From: Ktedonobacter sp. SOSP1-85
GTDB lineage: Bacteria; Chloroflexota; Ktedonobacteria; Ktedonobacterales; Ktedonobacteraceae
Direction: 5' to 3'
Length of the DNA: 64,000 nucleotides
Assembly (NCBI RefSeq): GCF_016587415.1
Contig: NZ_BNJI01000001.1
Coordinates: 1,093,501 to 1,157,500, forward strand
The position numbers were made by a program, and so were the translations under genes. Shown one piece after another: positions 18,027-27,012 of this stretch (position 1 is the stretch's first letter; each line of letters starts with the position of its first letter). Under the pieces are notes generated by a model. It saw only the letters and a program-made list of their open reading frames with translations. It was not told the origin of the DNA and did not search any database.

Positions 18027-20333
18027 ATGAAAGGAAAGGCGACGTCGCCTGATCTCCTGAACGAACGCGAACAAGAGATTTTGAAGCGACTATCAACCGG
18101 ATTATCAGATCAGCAGATTGCCGACGAGCTCTTTCTGAGTCCAAATACCATTAAGTGGTACAACCGCCAGATTTACAGCAAACTGGGGGTCAAAAGCCGT
18201 ACTCAAGCTATCGCGTGCGTGAAAGACCTCGGTTTGCTCGAGAGCAGGGTCTCGACGTCGCCGCATCCAGTATCCAGGTCCAATCTTCCCCCACAGACCC
18301 TCCTCTTTATCGGGCGCAGCCGTGAAATTGCTGAAGTAAAGCAACTGCTGGACACATCCCGTCTACTGACTCTCACTGGCACCGGAGGAACTGGCAAAAC
18401 GCAGCTGGCGTTGCGGGTGGCGGCAGAGGAAGCTTCAGCATACGCTGATGATGTCTGCTTCGTCGACCTTACTCCCCTCTCAGATTACACTCTGGTGACA
18501 AAAGCCATCGCCTCCGTGCTTGGTGTAGTTGAACGTCCTATGGAACCCCTACCAGATACCCTGAAACGGGCGCTCGCCCAACGAGAGCTGTTGCTGCTGA
18601 TTGACAACTTTGAGCATGTGATCAAGGCAGCTCCACTGGTATCCAAGTTACTGGCAGCTTCTTCACGCCTGAAAATCCTCGTCACCAGCCGGGAGCCATT
18701 GCGCATCGCAGGGGAGCAGGAATACCTCGTCCCGCCGCTCTCACTGCCTCTCGCTGAGGCACCTTCCGTTGAGAGCCTCACCAAATCCGAAGCAGGTCTG
18801 CTCTTCCTTAGACGTGCACAGATGACACTGCCCCGCTTTACGCTAAGTGAAGTTACAGCCCCGGCGATTGGGCGAATCTGTATCCGTCTTGATGGGTTAC
18901 CGCTCGCTATCGAACTGGCTGCGGCGCGTTGTAAACTGTTCACGCCGCAGGCGTTGCTGGAGCGGTTGGAAGGAACGAGGGATAGCTCGCCTTTGCGTCT
19001 GCTCGCAGGCGGTTCACGTGACGCCCCGCCGCGACAACGAACCCTGCGCGACTCCATTGAATGGAGCTATAACCTGCTTGATGAGGATGAGAAACATCTG
19101 TTGGCGCGACTAGCAGTTTTTCGTGGGGGCTGCTCGCTGGAAGCCATCGAGGGCATTTGTGGTGAAGGTCTATCCATTGATGTGTTAGACGGGCTGGCAT
19201 CCCTGGTGGATAAACATCTCGTGCAGCAGAAAGAGATGCCAGGCAGTGAACCACATTTTGTCATGCTGGAAATGATCCAGGAGTACGCACGTGAGCGACT
19301 GAAAACAAGCGGTGAAGAGGAAACAACGCGGAGACGGCACGCCGAGTATTTTGTTGAGCTGGCAGAACGTGCCGAGCCAGAGTTGCGGCTGGCAGGGTAC
19401 GATTATTGGTCTGGGCGTCTCGAATTGGACATGGAGAATATCCGTGCGGCTCTCTCCTGGTCCTTGAGCAGTGGAGATGTGGCGCTGGGCATACGATTAG
19501 CGGGTGCTCTCTGCCTGTTCTGGTACGGTGATGGGTATCATGTTGAAGGGCGCCGATGGACCCAACAACTCTTAGAGCGGCTTGATGAAGTATCTTTGGT
19601 GTATCATCCCAAGTTCCTGCTCAGCGCTGGACATCTAGCCTTTCTCTACGATCTCGATGCCGGAAAGCCCCTGTTTAGGAGAGCGCTTGAGATTTCCCGT
19701 GATTTAGGGGATCGGCTCCAGATGGCCTGGGCACTTGCTTTGCTGGGCTATACGATGTTGCGAGAGCAATCTGCAGCCATGCCTCTCGTTGAGGAAAGTC
19801 TAGCATTGTTCCGCGAACTTTCTCATCAACCAGGGATGGCGCAGGCGCTGAACATCATGGGGGAAATAGCGCGTTTCAGTGGGGATGATGACCTTGCCAG
19901 GCACGCTTATGAGGAATGCCTTGCAGTATCCCAGCAAACGGGAGAAACACGCCGGATCGTCTTTATGTACAATAACCTCACCTACATCGCCCTACATGAA
20001 GGTGAGGCTGGGCGCGCCAGAGACCTGGGACGCCAGGGGCTACAGTTAGCACGCGCAATCAACAATAGGCTCCAAATAGCAACGGATCTGGCGCTCCTCG
20101 CAGGGGCCGTTGGTACGTTGGGCCAGCCGCAGCAAGCCGCACGTTTGCTCGGCGCTTCAGAAAGAATCCTGGAGAGATTGGGGGCCTTCCACCAACCGAA
20201 TGACAAACGGGAGATAGATGGCATAATCGCCGCTGTGCGCGCCCAACTCGATGAGGAGACCTTCCAGGCTACCTGGGCCCAGGGACGCGAGCTGACACTA
20301 GAACAAGCCGTGGCCCAGGCGCTTGATGAGTGA
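18027..20333 (+). CDS. LuxR-type HTH / NB-ARC ATPase / TPR regulator
   Basis: 768 residues. A LuxR-like helix-turn-helix is at the N-terminus (LNEREQEILKRLSTGLSDQQ ... NTIKWY), rather than at the C-terminus as in LAL regulators. A STAND-type NTPase follows (FIGR, P-loop GTGGTGKT, LLLIDNFEHV, SREPLRI, GLPLAIELAA). TPR-like repeats make up the last 300 residues. STAND regulators are usually signal-gated transcription factors; the inducer is unknown. It is divergent from the rhodanese gene and is followed by a dispersed repeat fragment. Confidence 0.85.
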   Translation: MKGKATSPDLLNEREQEILKRLSTGLSDQQIADELFLSPNTIKWYNRQIYSKLGVKSRTQAIACVKDLGLLESRVSTSPHPVSRSNLPPQTLLFIGRSREIAEVKQLLDTSRLLTLTGTGGTGKTQLALRVAAEEASAYADDVCFVDLTPLSDYTLVTKAIASVLGVVERPMEPLPDTLKRALAQRELLLLIDNFEHVIKAAPLVSKLLAASSRLKILVTSREPLRIAGEQEYLVPPLSLPLAEAPSVESLTKSEAGLLFLRRAQMTLPRFTLSEVTAPAIGRICIRLDGLPLAIELAAARCKLFTPQALLERLEGTRDSSPLRLLAGGSRDAPPRQRTLRDSIEWSYNLLDEDEKHLLARLAVFRGGCSLEAIEGICGEGLSIDVLDGLASLVDKHLVQQKEMPGSEPHFVMLEMIQEYARERLKTSGEEETTRRRHAEYFVELAERAEPELRLAGYDYWSGRLELDMENIRAALSWSLSSGDVALGIRLAGALCLFWYGDGYHVEGRRWTQQLLERLDEVSLVYHPKFLLSAGHLAFLYDLDAGKPLFRRALEISRDLGDRLQMAWALALLGYTMLREQSAAMPLVEESLALFRELSHQPGMAQALNIMGEIARFSGDDDLARHAYEECLAVSQQTGETRRIVFMYNNLTYIALHEGEAGRARDLGRQGLQLARAINNRLQIATDLALLAGAVGTLGQPQQAARLLGASERILERLGAFHQPNDKREIDGIIAAVRAQLDEETFQATWAQGRELTLEQAVAQALDE

Positions 20334-20424
20334 GACGTCCAAATTTCAGGCGATTCGTAGTGGCCTTTGACTAAGCAGAACATGAGGTCAATTTCCTGAA
20401 ATTGCTTAAATGATTGCAAAATCT

Positions 20425-20460
20425 TTTAAGAGGAAGCATAGTTTTGCAGAAAAACTTCGG
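20425..20460 (+). repeat. fragment of CATAGTTTTGCAG repeat
   Basis: Only the right end of the unit is present: GGAAGCATAGTTTTGCAG followed by AAAAACTTC. It lies between the LuxR-type regulator and the TnpB element. Confidence 0.65.
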
Positions 20461-20602
20461 ACCAGACATAGATTTAAGTATTCTTCCATGAAAGTGGGTC
20501 AGGAAACACTCCAGGATCTTGATAGCTCATAAGGCTGATGTGGACAGACATACTCACAGTATCGACAACCCATGACAAATATGACATTCGCATGAGTGTT
20601 GT

Positions 20603-21832
20603 TTAGACGGCAAGCCGCCTGGGCCTCACTGCCACGGCCTCTATCCCCTGCCCGAAGGAATCGGGGAATGCTTTGCGCAAAATATTGTAGCTCGCGTTCA
20701 CATCGGCGTGGATCCGCCTTCCACTGGCCGCCCGGTACAAGCCACGCCGCTCTCGTTTCCCACTGAAGCTCGGTTTCTCGGTTCGCTTCGGATCGTAGGT
20801 GGGGAGCGCGTCCAGGTCCAGGAAGGACGCCTTGCTGGTATAGCTTTCCTCCACCAGCACTACCTCGATGCCCACGAGCTTCGCCTTGTAGGTGAGCATT
20901 TCGATGAACCGGGCATGCGGGATCTGCACGAAGGTCTGGTTGGTTCGGCATCCCAGGTTCACCTCTTGCTTCCAGAGGGGGTTCTTGCCCACCACCAGCG
21001 TTCCAATGCCCTCCTCGACGAGGTGGTCGATGATCCGACGGCTTGCCGTGTGCAAATAGGCCTGCACGCGGCGATGGCGCTTCGCCGTGATTCGATCCAG
21101 TCGCTGCGAGGTAGAACGGTTGGCCTTGGTGAGCTGGCGTTGGGCGTGGGCACGCCGTTTGTTATAGGACTGGTTGAGGCTTTTGAGCGGGTGGCCGTTG
21201 ACGAGCAGGGGCTGAAAGCCAAGCTTGGTGCTGGTACAGGCGGCCAGCGTGTCCACCCCCAGATCCAGGGCCGCGATCAAGGTGGGATCAACCTCGGCTG
21301 GCGCGGCCGCTTGCTGGTAGACGACTTCGACGACGTAGCCATCGGTGCGCGGCACGATGCGCACCTGGTCGAGCGCCTCCCAGGGAACGGCGGTGTCGAT
21401 CTCGATGGGCAGTCCCGAGGGTACCAGCTTGCCCGTCTGTTTGAAGGCTCGCTTGCCCAGGGCTTGCTTGTCGTAGATGAGGAGGAAGCGGCCTTTTTCC
21501 TTGTGTTTGTACTTTGGGATGTTGGGCTTGCCGGTGAACGTCTCGGGGTGCTCTCGCCACGCCTCGAGGGCCTTGCGAAACGCCTTCCAGTTCTGGTCGA
21601 TCTGGATCAAGAGGGAGTTGGAGACCTTGCGGGGGAGGGCTTGATAGCATTCCAGGTGCTTGACGCGATGGTAGATTGCTGCGTAGGGCAGGTATGTCCC
21701 ATCCTGGAAGAAGGCTTGCCGGATCTGATAGGTCGCCTGATTGTACAGGTTTTTCGAGGCGAAGGCGGCCTGGTCAATGCAGCCATAGCGGGGATCGGTG
21801 GTGCGGATTAGATGTTGCTCAACCAGTTGCAT
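20603..21832 (-). CDS. tnpB: TnpB-family RNA-guided nuclease lacking zinc-finger cysteines
   Basis: About 409 residues from an ATG at 21832 with AAGGAG upstream; the frame is open further upstream. RuvC-like motifs are visible: ALDLGVDTLAAC (first Asp) and HADVNASYNILRK (last Asp). The middle element reads VVGKNPLWKQE, so the usual Glu appears displaced. The zinc-ribbon CxxC pairs of standard TnpB are absent; the region reads SYTSKASFLDLDALPTYDP. This matches a recognisable TnpB subgroup in which the motif is replaced. The guide RNA would be encoded at the 3' end, to the left of 20603. No TnpA is nearby, so mobility would need a transposase in trans. Confidence 0.85.
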   Translation of the reverse strand: MQLVEQHLIRTTDPRYGCIDQAAFASKNLYNQATYQIRQAFFQDGTYLPYAAIYHRVKHLECYQALPRKVSNSLLIQIDQNWKAFRKALEAWREHPETFTGKPNIPKYKHKEKGRFLLIYDKQALGKRAFKQTGKLVPSGLPIEIDTAVPWEALDQVRIVPRTDGYVVEVVYQQAAAPAEVDPTLIAALDLGVDTLAACTSTKLGFQPLLVNGHPLKSLNQSYNKRRAHAQRQLTKANRSTSQRLDRITAKRHRRVQAYLHTASRRIIDHLVEEGIGTLVVGKNPLWKQEVNLGCRTNQTFVQIPHARFIEMLTYKAKLVGIEVVLVEESYTSKASFLDLDALPTYDPKRTEKPSFSGKRERRGLYRAASGRRIHADVNASYNILRKAFPDSFGQGIEAVAVRPRRLAV

Positions 21833-22021
21833 CCCTTGTGTCACTCCTTCAACATGGCTTCTCGGAAGCAAGTATAGCACATCCGTTCGAAATCTGCAAG
21901 GGAAAAGCAGATGTCACATGACAAGAGAAAACCCATTTGTCATCATTTGTCATCATTTTGAGACACTAGTTTCAACACCTCAGACCCGAAAAAAGTACGT
22001 GGATACTTCTGAAAACAACCA

Positions 22022-22855
22022 CTAAAGGAAGAGAGATACACGATAAGCACGAGGAGACTGGCCCGTAATTTTCTGAAAAGTAGCATAGAAACGGCTTGCC
22101 GAATTGAAGCCAACTTCCATTGCGATATCCAGCACCGTACGATTGGTGGTCGCGAGCAAGCGCTGAGCATGAGCAATACGATGTTGCGCGAGGTAGTCCA
22201 TGATCGTGATCCCAATAGTTTTACGAAAGAGGTCCGTCGCATAGCCTGGATGCAGGCCAATCGCCTGGGCAATCTGCCCAAGTTGGAGCGGCTCCATGTA
22301 ATGCTCAGTGATCAGGCTGATCATGGCTTCGACTGGTCGAGGCAGGCGCGTCGTTATCGGTTGGGTGGGAAGTGATGGATGCAATGGCATTGATTGGGCA
22401 ATACGCCGTAAACGGGCTTCCACTTCCAGGAGAATGATCTGCTCATAATCAGGCCACTGCACTTGGAGGTCGTGGTGCCATTGTGAAAAAAGCTCATACT
22501 CGCGCTGACGCTCTTTCTGATCCCAGATCATCTGACCTTGCAGCACTTGACGGGTCATCGCTTCCGGCAGGTGCCATTGGAGAAAACGGCCAGGAGGAAA
22601 CGTGAGCCAGTGGATAGTGGTGTCTGGGGCTGCTTCAAGAATGAAGTGCGGCATAATGGCCCAGAATACAATGAGTTGGCCTGCCGAAACGACGATCTTT
22701 TGCTTGCCAAAAAGATAGGTGATTGATCCTCGTTCAAGAAAATTCAGTTCGACTTCATTGTGACGGTGAGGGCGACCACCTGCCTCGACATTTACTGCTC
22801 CGCTGGAGAGCCCGATGGTTTCGATGATGCACGTATTGTCCATCTCCTGATGCAT
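22022..22855 (-). CDS. AraC-family regulator with cupin sensor
   Basis: 277 residues from the ATG at 22855, which has CAGGAG 8 bases upstream. The longer frame to 23,002 overlaps the divergent gene and is unlikely. The first 160 residues form a cupin-type sensor (HRHNEVELNFLERGSITYLF, then VVSAGQLIVFWAIMPH). The C-terminus is a double HTH of AraC type (LGQIAQAIGLHPGYATDLFR; VLDIAMEVGFNSASRFYATF). The nearest type is MelR-like sugar regulators. It diverges from a phytanoyl-CoA dioxygenase-like gene, its probable target. Confidence 0.85.
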   Translation of the reverse strand: MHQEMDNTCIIETIGLSSGAVNVEAGGRPHRHNEVELNFLERGSITYLFGKQKIVVSAGQLIVFWAIMPHFILEAAPDTTIHWLTFPPGRFLQWHLPEAMTRQVLQGQMIWDQKERQREYELFSQWHHDLQVQWPDYEQIILLEVEARLRRIAQSMPLHPSLPTQPITTRLPRPVEAMISLITEHYMEPLQLGQIAQAIGLHPGYATDLFRKTIGITIMDYLAQHRIAHAQRLLATTNRTVLDIAMEVGFNSASRFYATFQKITGQSPRAYRVSLFL

Positions 22856-22986
22856 GGCAAAGATCTCCTGAAAATATGGGATAGTTTTGGGTGAAACAAG
22901 GAAGATTCTCCTGCATTTGTATTGTATCCTCATGCCAGAGCCGCAAGCAAGGACGGCAAGGAACAAGAGCCGAAAGGAGAACAGAT

Positions 22987-23913
22987 ATGCTAACACAGGC
23001 ACAACTTGACTTTTTCCACACGAATGGGTATCTGATTATGCGTGGGCTGATCGGAGGCCGAGAACTGGCACGATTGCAGGAGCAGGCTGATCACGTGATT
23101 GTGCAAGGGGTGGCAGGGCAAGGGAAACACCATCTCTATCGTAGCTCTCCAGATGGAAAGACAACCTACTGGAGATCGGAGGAGATGTGGCAGCGCGATC
23201 CCATCTTCCAGGCAGTCACGGTCAACCCTGATCTGTTAGAGAACATCGGGCAATGTCTTGGTCAGGCGTTTTATCCCTGGAACGATTCGTTAGTAGTGAA
23301 AGTCGCGGGGGCGGGTGCTCCTGTGGATTGGCATCAGGACCCACCCTATGGTGATCAGGCGCGCGAACGGAGTTATCCCGTGCCCAACTTCACCACTGAT
23401 ATCTACCTGGATCACTCAGGTCCCGAGAACGGGTGTGTCTGGGCGCTTCCTGGTTATCATCTGGTTGGTCATGTGGATCTCGAACATCGAACATCAGATG
23501 CACTGTTTGAAGACAGTGGTGCGATCCCCATCGAGATGGAGGCTGGGGATGTCTTGTTCCATCCCATTTCACTTCCTCATGGTTCTCGTGCGAGCACTTC
23601 ACGACAACAGCGGCGGATCTTCTATGTCCATTATCTGGCGGAAGAAGTGTTCGCGGATGCCTACCGAAACGATCAAAAAATGCACTGGGGTGAAGAGAAA
23701 CGTGCGCAGATTGAGCAGATGATCGATGCACGTCGTGCTGAAAAGTGGGAGATCCCTACAGAGAGGCAAACCGTTCGCCTGACAGATGATGGCTTTGTGT
23801 TTGTGGGTACTCCAACGACTCCGCGCGCCTACTGGGGAGAATTGAGCGCAACATTGTCTCCAGAACGAGTTGCAGCGATGAAGCAGTTGATACCTCTTCA
23901 GAAGGGGATCTAA
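22987..23913 (+). CDS. phytanoyl-CoA dioxygenase family protein
   Basis: 308 residues from an ATG with GAAAGGAGAAC upstream. It starts LTQAQLDFFHTNGYLIMRGL, a standard PhyH N-terminus. The Fe(II) ligands are visible as DWHQDPP (His-x-Asp) and the distal His in LPHGSRAS, with the Arg/Ser that bind 2-oxoglutarate after it. It should hydroxylate a small molecule in the cytoplasm with oxygen and 2-oxoglutarate. The divergent AraC regulator suggests an inducible catabolic role. A perfect 28-bp palindrome follows. Confidence 0.85.
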   Translation: MLTQAQLDFFHTNGYLIMRGLIGGRELARLQEQADHVIVQGVAGQGKHHLYRSSPDGKTTYWRSEEMWQRDPIFQAVTVNPDLLENIGQCLGQAFYPWNDSLVVKVAGAGAPVDWHQDPPYGDQARERSYPVPNFTTDIYLDHSGPENGCVWALPGYHLVGHVDLEHRTSDALFEDSGAIPIEMEAGDVLFHPISLPHGSRASTSRQQRRIFYVHYLAEEVFADAYRNDQKMHWGEEKRAQIEQMIDARRAEKWEIPTERQTVRLTDDGFVFVGTPTTPRAYWGELSATLSPERVAAMKQLIPLQKGI

Positions 23914-23928
23914 AAGGTAGGATATGGG

Positions 23929-24004
23929 GAAGCCTAAAAGGTGTGCGGCAGGGCAAACAAGAGATTGTCTCCTTGCTTGCCCTGCCGCACACCTTTTAGG
24001 CTTC
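23929..24004 (+). repeat. perfect 28-bp inverted repeat after phyH-like gene
   Basis: Arms 23929-23956 and 23977-24004 are fully complementary. The 20-nt centre contains near-complementary ACAAG and CTTGC, so the stem may extend further. It directly follows the stop codon. Confidence 0.85.
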
Positions 24005-24017
24005 GCTAAGCCAATAT

Positions 24018-24240
24018 GTAGGAAGCATAGTCTTGCAGATTCTGCAAAACTCACTGGTAAAATGACGGCACATGTAACTTTACCCATGGTTTCGCAGACT
24101 ATGGGAAGCATAGTTTTGCAGAAAACCACGAGGATCTGAGCTCGTATGGGATGCTCAGTTTTCATGGATTTCCGCGTCTTTATAATTGGCGGTCAAATTG
24201 AGGAAGCATAGTTTTGCAGAAAAACTTCAGGCATAGTGAA
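24018..24240 (+). repeat. dispersed CATAGTTTTGCAG repeat unit, copy 2
   Basis: The left end reads GGAAGCATAGTCTTGCAG, then an inverted CTGCAAAACT. TGTAACTTTACCCATGGTTT lies at about 24,072, then GGAAGCATAGTTTTGCAG at about 24,104. The unit ends with the AAAAACTTCAGG signature at about 24,232. Same order as the copies at 17 kb, 34 kb and 40 kb. Confidence 0.7.
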
Positions 24241-24356
24241 TACGCACGCCATTCCGCCTTCCAACTCGAGCTTCGCCCGCTGAGCTCCCGCGTTTCTCGG
24301 ATGCGGGAAGATGGAGGGGAAATCGGACTTCCGCACGCGTGGGCGCTGCCGCCTGC

Positions 24357-25454
24357 TCAACCCGGTGAAAAGCCGATGCGTTTCGCTCTGGAGCAGCCGA
24401 GAGTCCAACCGGTAGAGACCCCGAGGCGCCTCTGAGGCCGGTGTCGTAGCGATCGGTACTGATAGGGGGGAACAGCCCGACCAGCGCGTAGGGAAGCCAT
24501 CCGGGATCGCTCCTCGCCGATGCCGCTCCCCCAATCCGGAGACTCGCCTCCTCCCAGAGGGTTAGGAGCCCGGCCGCCTGTGGCGGCATAACTCGCTCCC
24601 TGCTCGCTCAGGGCGAGCCCCTGCCGTATGCGGCGCGCAACGTCACGGGTGTAGGCTGCTGGCTCAGCCTGTTCCTCTCGGAGCACGTCCTCGGTGTACA
24701 GATATAGTTGGAGGGCCTCTCGGCGCCTCCCCTGCCGCGCTAGCATGGTCATCAGCCGACACAGGGCGTCTTCGTCGGTTGGGTTTTCCTCCAGAGCGGC
24801 GAAGAGCCACTCCTCGGCCAACGATACCTGCCCGTCTTCGAGGTAGAGATCCACCAGCTTGAAGAGCGCACGATGCCTGGCCCCGTTGATCGTGTGCCTG
24901 CGACCTTGTGCCCACTCAGCGCACAGGTCGTCCTCGAGAAACTCCCCCCTGGCGAGGGCCAGCGCGTCTTCGAGCAAAGGGATAGGGCTCTGCCCCCGGT
25001 GTTCGACCCGCATAGCGCCGGACACCTGTGAGAGAAAAGCGTCGGAGTCAACCCAGAGGCGGTGTTGCCCCGGCAGTTTGAGGGCCGTTTCCCCCCCGCT
25101 GCGCAGCGTGAGCAGCATGACTCCAGAATCGCCCGTGCGCAAAATATGCCTGCGGAGTACAGAGGTGGCCGAATCGAGCGCGTGCGCGGCGTTGATCGCC
25201 TCGTGGTCGGGCCAGATCGCCTCGATGAGCTCGCTGCGGAGGCCCCGACGCTGCGCGCGGCAGAGCAGCACCTTCAGCAGGGTCATCGCTGGCCCGCGGT
25301 TCCCCCACTCGCTTCGCGCCACTCGCTCGTACCGAGGCGGGTCGCCCTGATCCCCCGGCACGAGCCGCTCGAGGGCGAATTCGCCGAGCGTAGTGATCCG
25401 CATCAGTGGGAGCTCGGCACGGCTGAGCTCGTCAGTTTCATGCATTATCCGCAT
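24357..25454 (-). CDS. BTAD-domain transcriptional regulator, possibly degraded 3' end
   Basis: About 365 residues from the ATG at 25454; AGGAGG lies only 4 bases upstream, so ATG 25445 is also possible. The N-terminal part reads like a winged-helix ITTLGEFALERL ... SELIEAIWPDHE module. The bacterial transcriptional activation domain follows (LLEDALALARGEFLEDD, then TPR-like LVDLYLEDGQVSLAEEWL). The last 100 residues are low-complexity, Arg/Gly-rich and run toward an inserted dispersed repeat, so the original C-terminus may be lost. Base composition from here to 27.7 kb is more GC-rich than on either side. Confidence 0.65.
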   Translation of the reverse strand: MRIMHETDELSRAELPLMRITTLGEFALERLVPGDQGDPPRYERVARSEWGNRGPAMTLLKVLLCRAQRRGLRSELIEAIWPDHEAINAAHALDSATSVLRRHILRTGDSGVMLLTLRSGGETALKLPGQHRLWVDSDAFLSQVSGAMRVEHRGQSPIPLLEDALALARGEFLEDDLCAEWAQGRRHTINGARHRALFKLVDLYLEDGQVSLAEEWLFAALEENPTDEDALCRLMTMLARQGRRREALQLYLYTEDVLREEQAEPAAYTRDVARRIRQGLALSEQGASYAATGGRAPNPLGGGESPDWGSGIGEERSRMASLRAGRAVPPYQYRSLRHRPQRRLGVSTGWTLGCSRAKRIGFSPG

Positions 25455-25490
25455 ATCTCCTCCTGTGCTGCCTGAACCATGGCGATCCAT

Positions 25491-25861
25491 GAGAAATCTG
25501 CCGCCCCGAAAGGGGCTCCCCTTCAGCTCGACCGCGCACCGGTTCCCTACCAGATTATAGCAGGGAGGCCCCGCGCCGCTATGAGGATGTCGTGATCCTT
25601 CGTGAGCTAACCGTGAAAGGGGCCTTCACCGGTCCACGCTCTTCCTCTCCCTGCCTATTCTTAGGCAACCGCGAAAGGGCGGAAGGAAGGTTCCCGCCAC
25701 CCATGCTCCGGGCGGTCCCCGCTGTTGCCAAATGCCGTGAGAGAGCTGTGAGGTAACCGCCTTTCCTCGGTGAATGCCAATGCGGAGGCCATGAGGAAGG
25801 GATGCTATGGTAGCTATGGAGGCCTGGAGCGGCAACAAAGAGAGAGTCAGGAGGAGTAGCA
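25491..25861 (+). other. GC-rich intergenic region
   Basis: No gene or RNA is recognised. It separates the divergent BTAD and receiver-domain genes and ends in a strong ribosome site (CAGGAGGAGTAGC). It probably carries both promoters. Confidence 0.4.
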
Positions 25862-26278
25862 ATGGAGAGGCAATTGCGGATCATGGTGTTGGATACCTCG
25901 GTTACTTCGCGCAAGATCCTCGAGGTAATCGTCAGCCGCGAGGGATACGAAGTAGTCTGCTTCGGCGACCCGCTGGAGGCACTGCGCTTTCTCAGCCGCT
26001 ACGGTCCCGCTGACTTGCTCTTCCTGGGCATGGACCTCCCCAACGTGGACGGTTTCGGCGTACTGAAGTACCTCAGGGGCGAGCCCCATTTCCGCTCTAT
26101 GGTTCCCATCGTCCTCCTCAGCAGTCGCGACGGGATTCTACGCCGCTTGAGAGCCCGCCTGACGGGCGCTCAGAAAGTGGTGAGGAAGCCCCTAGTGCAG
26201 TCGCGGATCGTTTCCATGATTTCCGAGTACCAGCGTTGGAGCACGCCTGTTAGTAGCCGGGCCGTTCCAAAAGGCTAG
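25862..26278 (+). CDS. degenerate response-regulator receiver domain protein
   Basis: 138 residues, CheY-like throughout: beta-1 LRIMVLDTS, VPIVLLSSR and the conserved Lys in VVRKPL. The phospho-acceptor position is altered: LLFLGMDLPN has Gly where the usual DLILLDIxMP motif has Asp, and only one acid remains at the N-terminal acidic pair. It probably works as a pseudo-receiver protein-interaction module rather than being phosphorylated in the usual way. It lies 15 bases before the glycosylase gene and is likely cotranscribed. Confidence 0.75.
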   Translation: MERQLRIMVLDTSVTSRKILEVIVSREGYEVVCFGDPLEALRFLSRYGPADLLFLGMDLPNVDGFGVLKYLRGEPHFRSMVPIVLLSSRDGILRRLRARLTGAQKVVRKPLVQSRIVSMISEYQRWSTPVSSRAVPKG

Positions 26279-26292
26279 GGAGGAGCCAAGCA

Positions 26293-27012
26293 ATGGAGCG
26301 AACAGAAGCAATCCCTTACGAGCCCGCGCCGGAGGCGATAGCGCGCGCCGCCTGGTTGCGCCTGCAACTTCTCTCCTGGTTCCGGAGCAGCGGGCGCTCC
26401 TTCCCCTGGCGCGATCCGCGTAGGGAGCCCTACGAGATCGCGATCGCTGAGATCCTACTGCAGAAAACGACCGCCGCAACGGTAGCCCGAGCCTACAGCG
26501 GATTCATCAAGCGCTACCCATCGTGGGCGTCCCTCGCGCTGGCCCGCCTGGAGGACCTGGAGAGCGAGCTGAAACCGCTGGGGCTCTGGAGGCAAAGGGC
26601 GCAGGTGTTACGGCAGCTTGCGCAGTCGATCGAGGAGCGCGGTGGCACCATCCCCAGCTCCCGCGCGGAGTTAGAGCGCCTGCGGGGCATCGGCCCCTAC
26701 ACGGCGAGCGCGGTACTGGCCATCGTGTACGGGCGGACCGAAGCTCTCCTCGATGTAAACATGGCAAGGCTCCTGGTCCGCTTCTTTGGGCCGATCGGGC
26801 TGTCGGGGAAGGAGCGCAGCAGATCGCTCCACCGGCTCGCGTCGCTCCTGATTGAAGGGGAGCATTGCCTCCAGGTCAACTGGTCGGTGCTCGATTTCGG
26901 GGCGCTCGTCTGCAAAGCCAGGAGGCCCCGCTGCCAGGAATGCCAGCTGAAGGTGGAGTGCTGGTACGCCCGCACTCAAATCACTCCCACCTCAGATGCT
27001 CCTTCAGGCTGA
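26293..27012 (+). CDS. short MutY/endonuclease III-like DNA glycosylase
   Basis: 239 residues with GGGAGGAG 9 bases before the ATG. The HhH-GPD fold is complete: AEILLQKTTAA carries the MutY-type catalytic Glu, LRGIGPYTASAVLA is the helix-hairpin-helix, and LLDVNMARLL has the catalytic Asp. Cysteines with C-x6-C-x2-C-x5-C spacing (VCKARRPRCQECQLKVEC) form a 4Fe-4S loop. It lacks the C-terminal Nudix-like domain that lets MutY read 8-oxoG, so it may act on another mismatch such as T:G, as in Mig-type enzymes. It converges on radC with a 32-bp overlap. Confidence 0.8.
   Translation: MERTEAIPYEPAPEAIARAAWLRLQLLSWFRSSGRSFPWRDPRREPYEIAIAEILLQKTTAATVARAYSGFIKRYPSWASLALARLEDLESELKPLGLWRQRAQVLRQLAQSIEERGGTIPSSRAELERLRGIGPYTASAVLAIVYGRTEALLDVNMARLLVRFFGPIGLSGKERSRSLHRLASLLIEGEHCLQVNWSVLDFGALVCKARRPRCQECQLKVECWYARTQITPTSDAPSG

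Noticed and set aside
20708..21811. 367-codon open frame on the plus strand
   Set aside because: It is antisense to tnpB across its length, has no ribosome site or family motifs, and exists because of the GC-rich codon use of tnpB.
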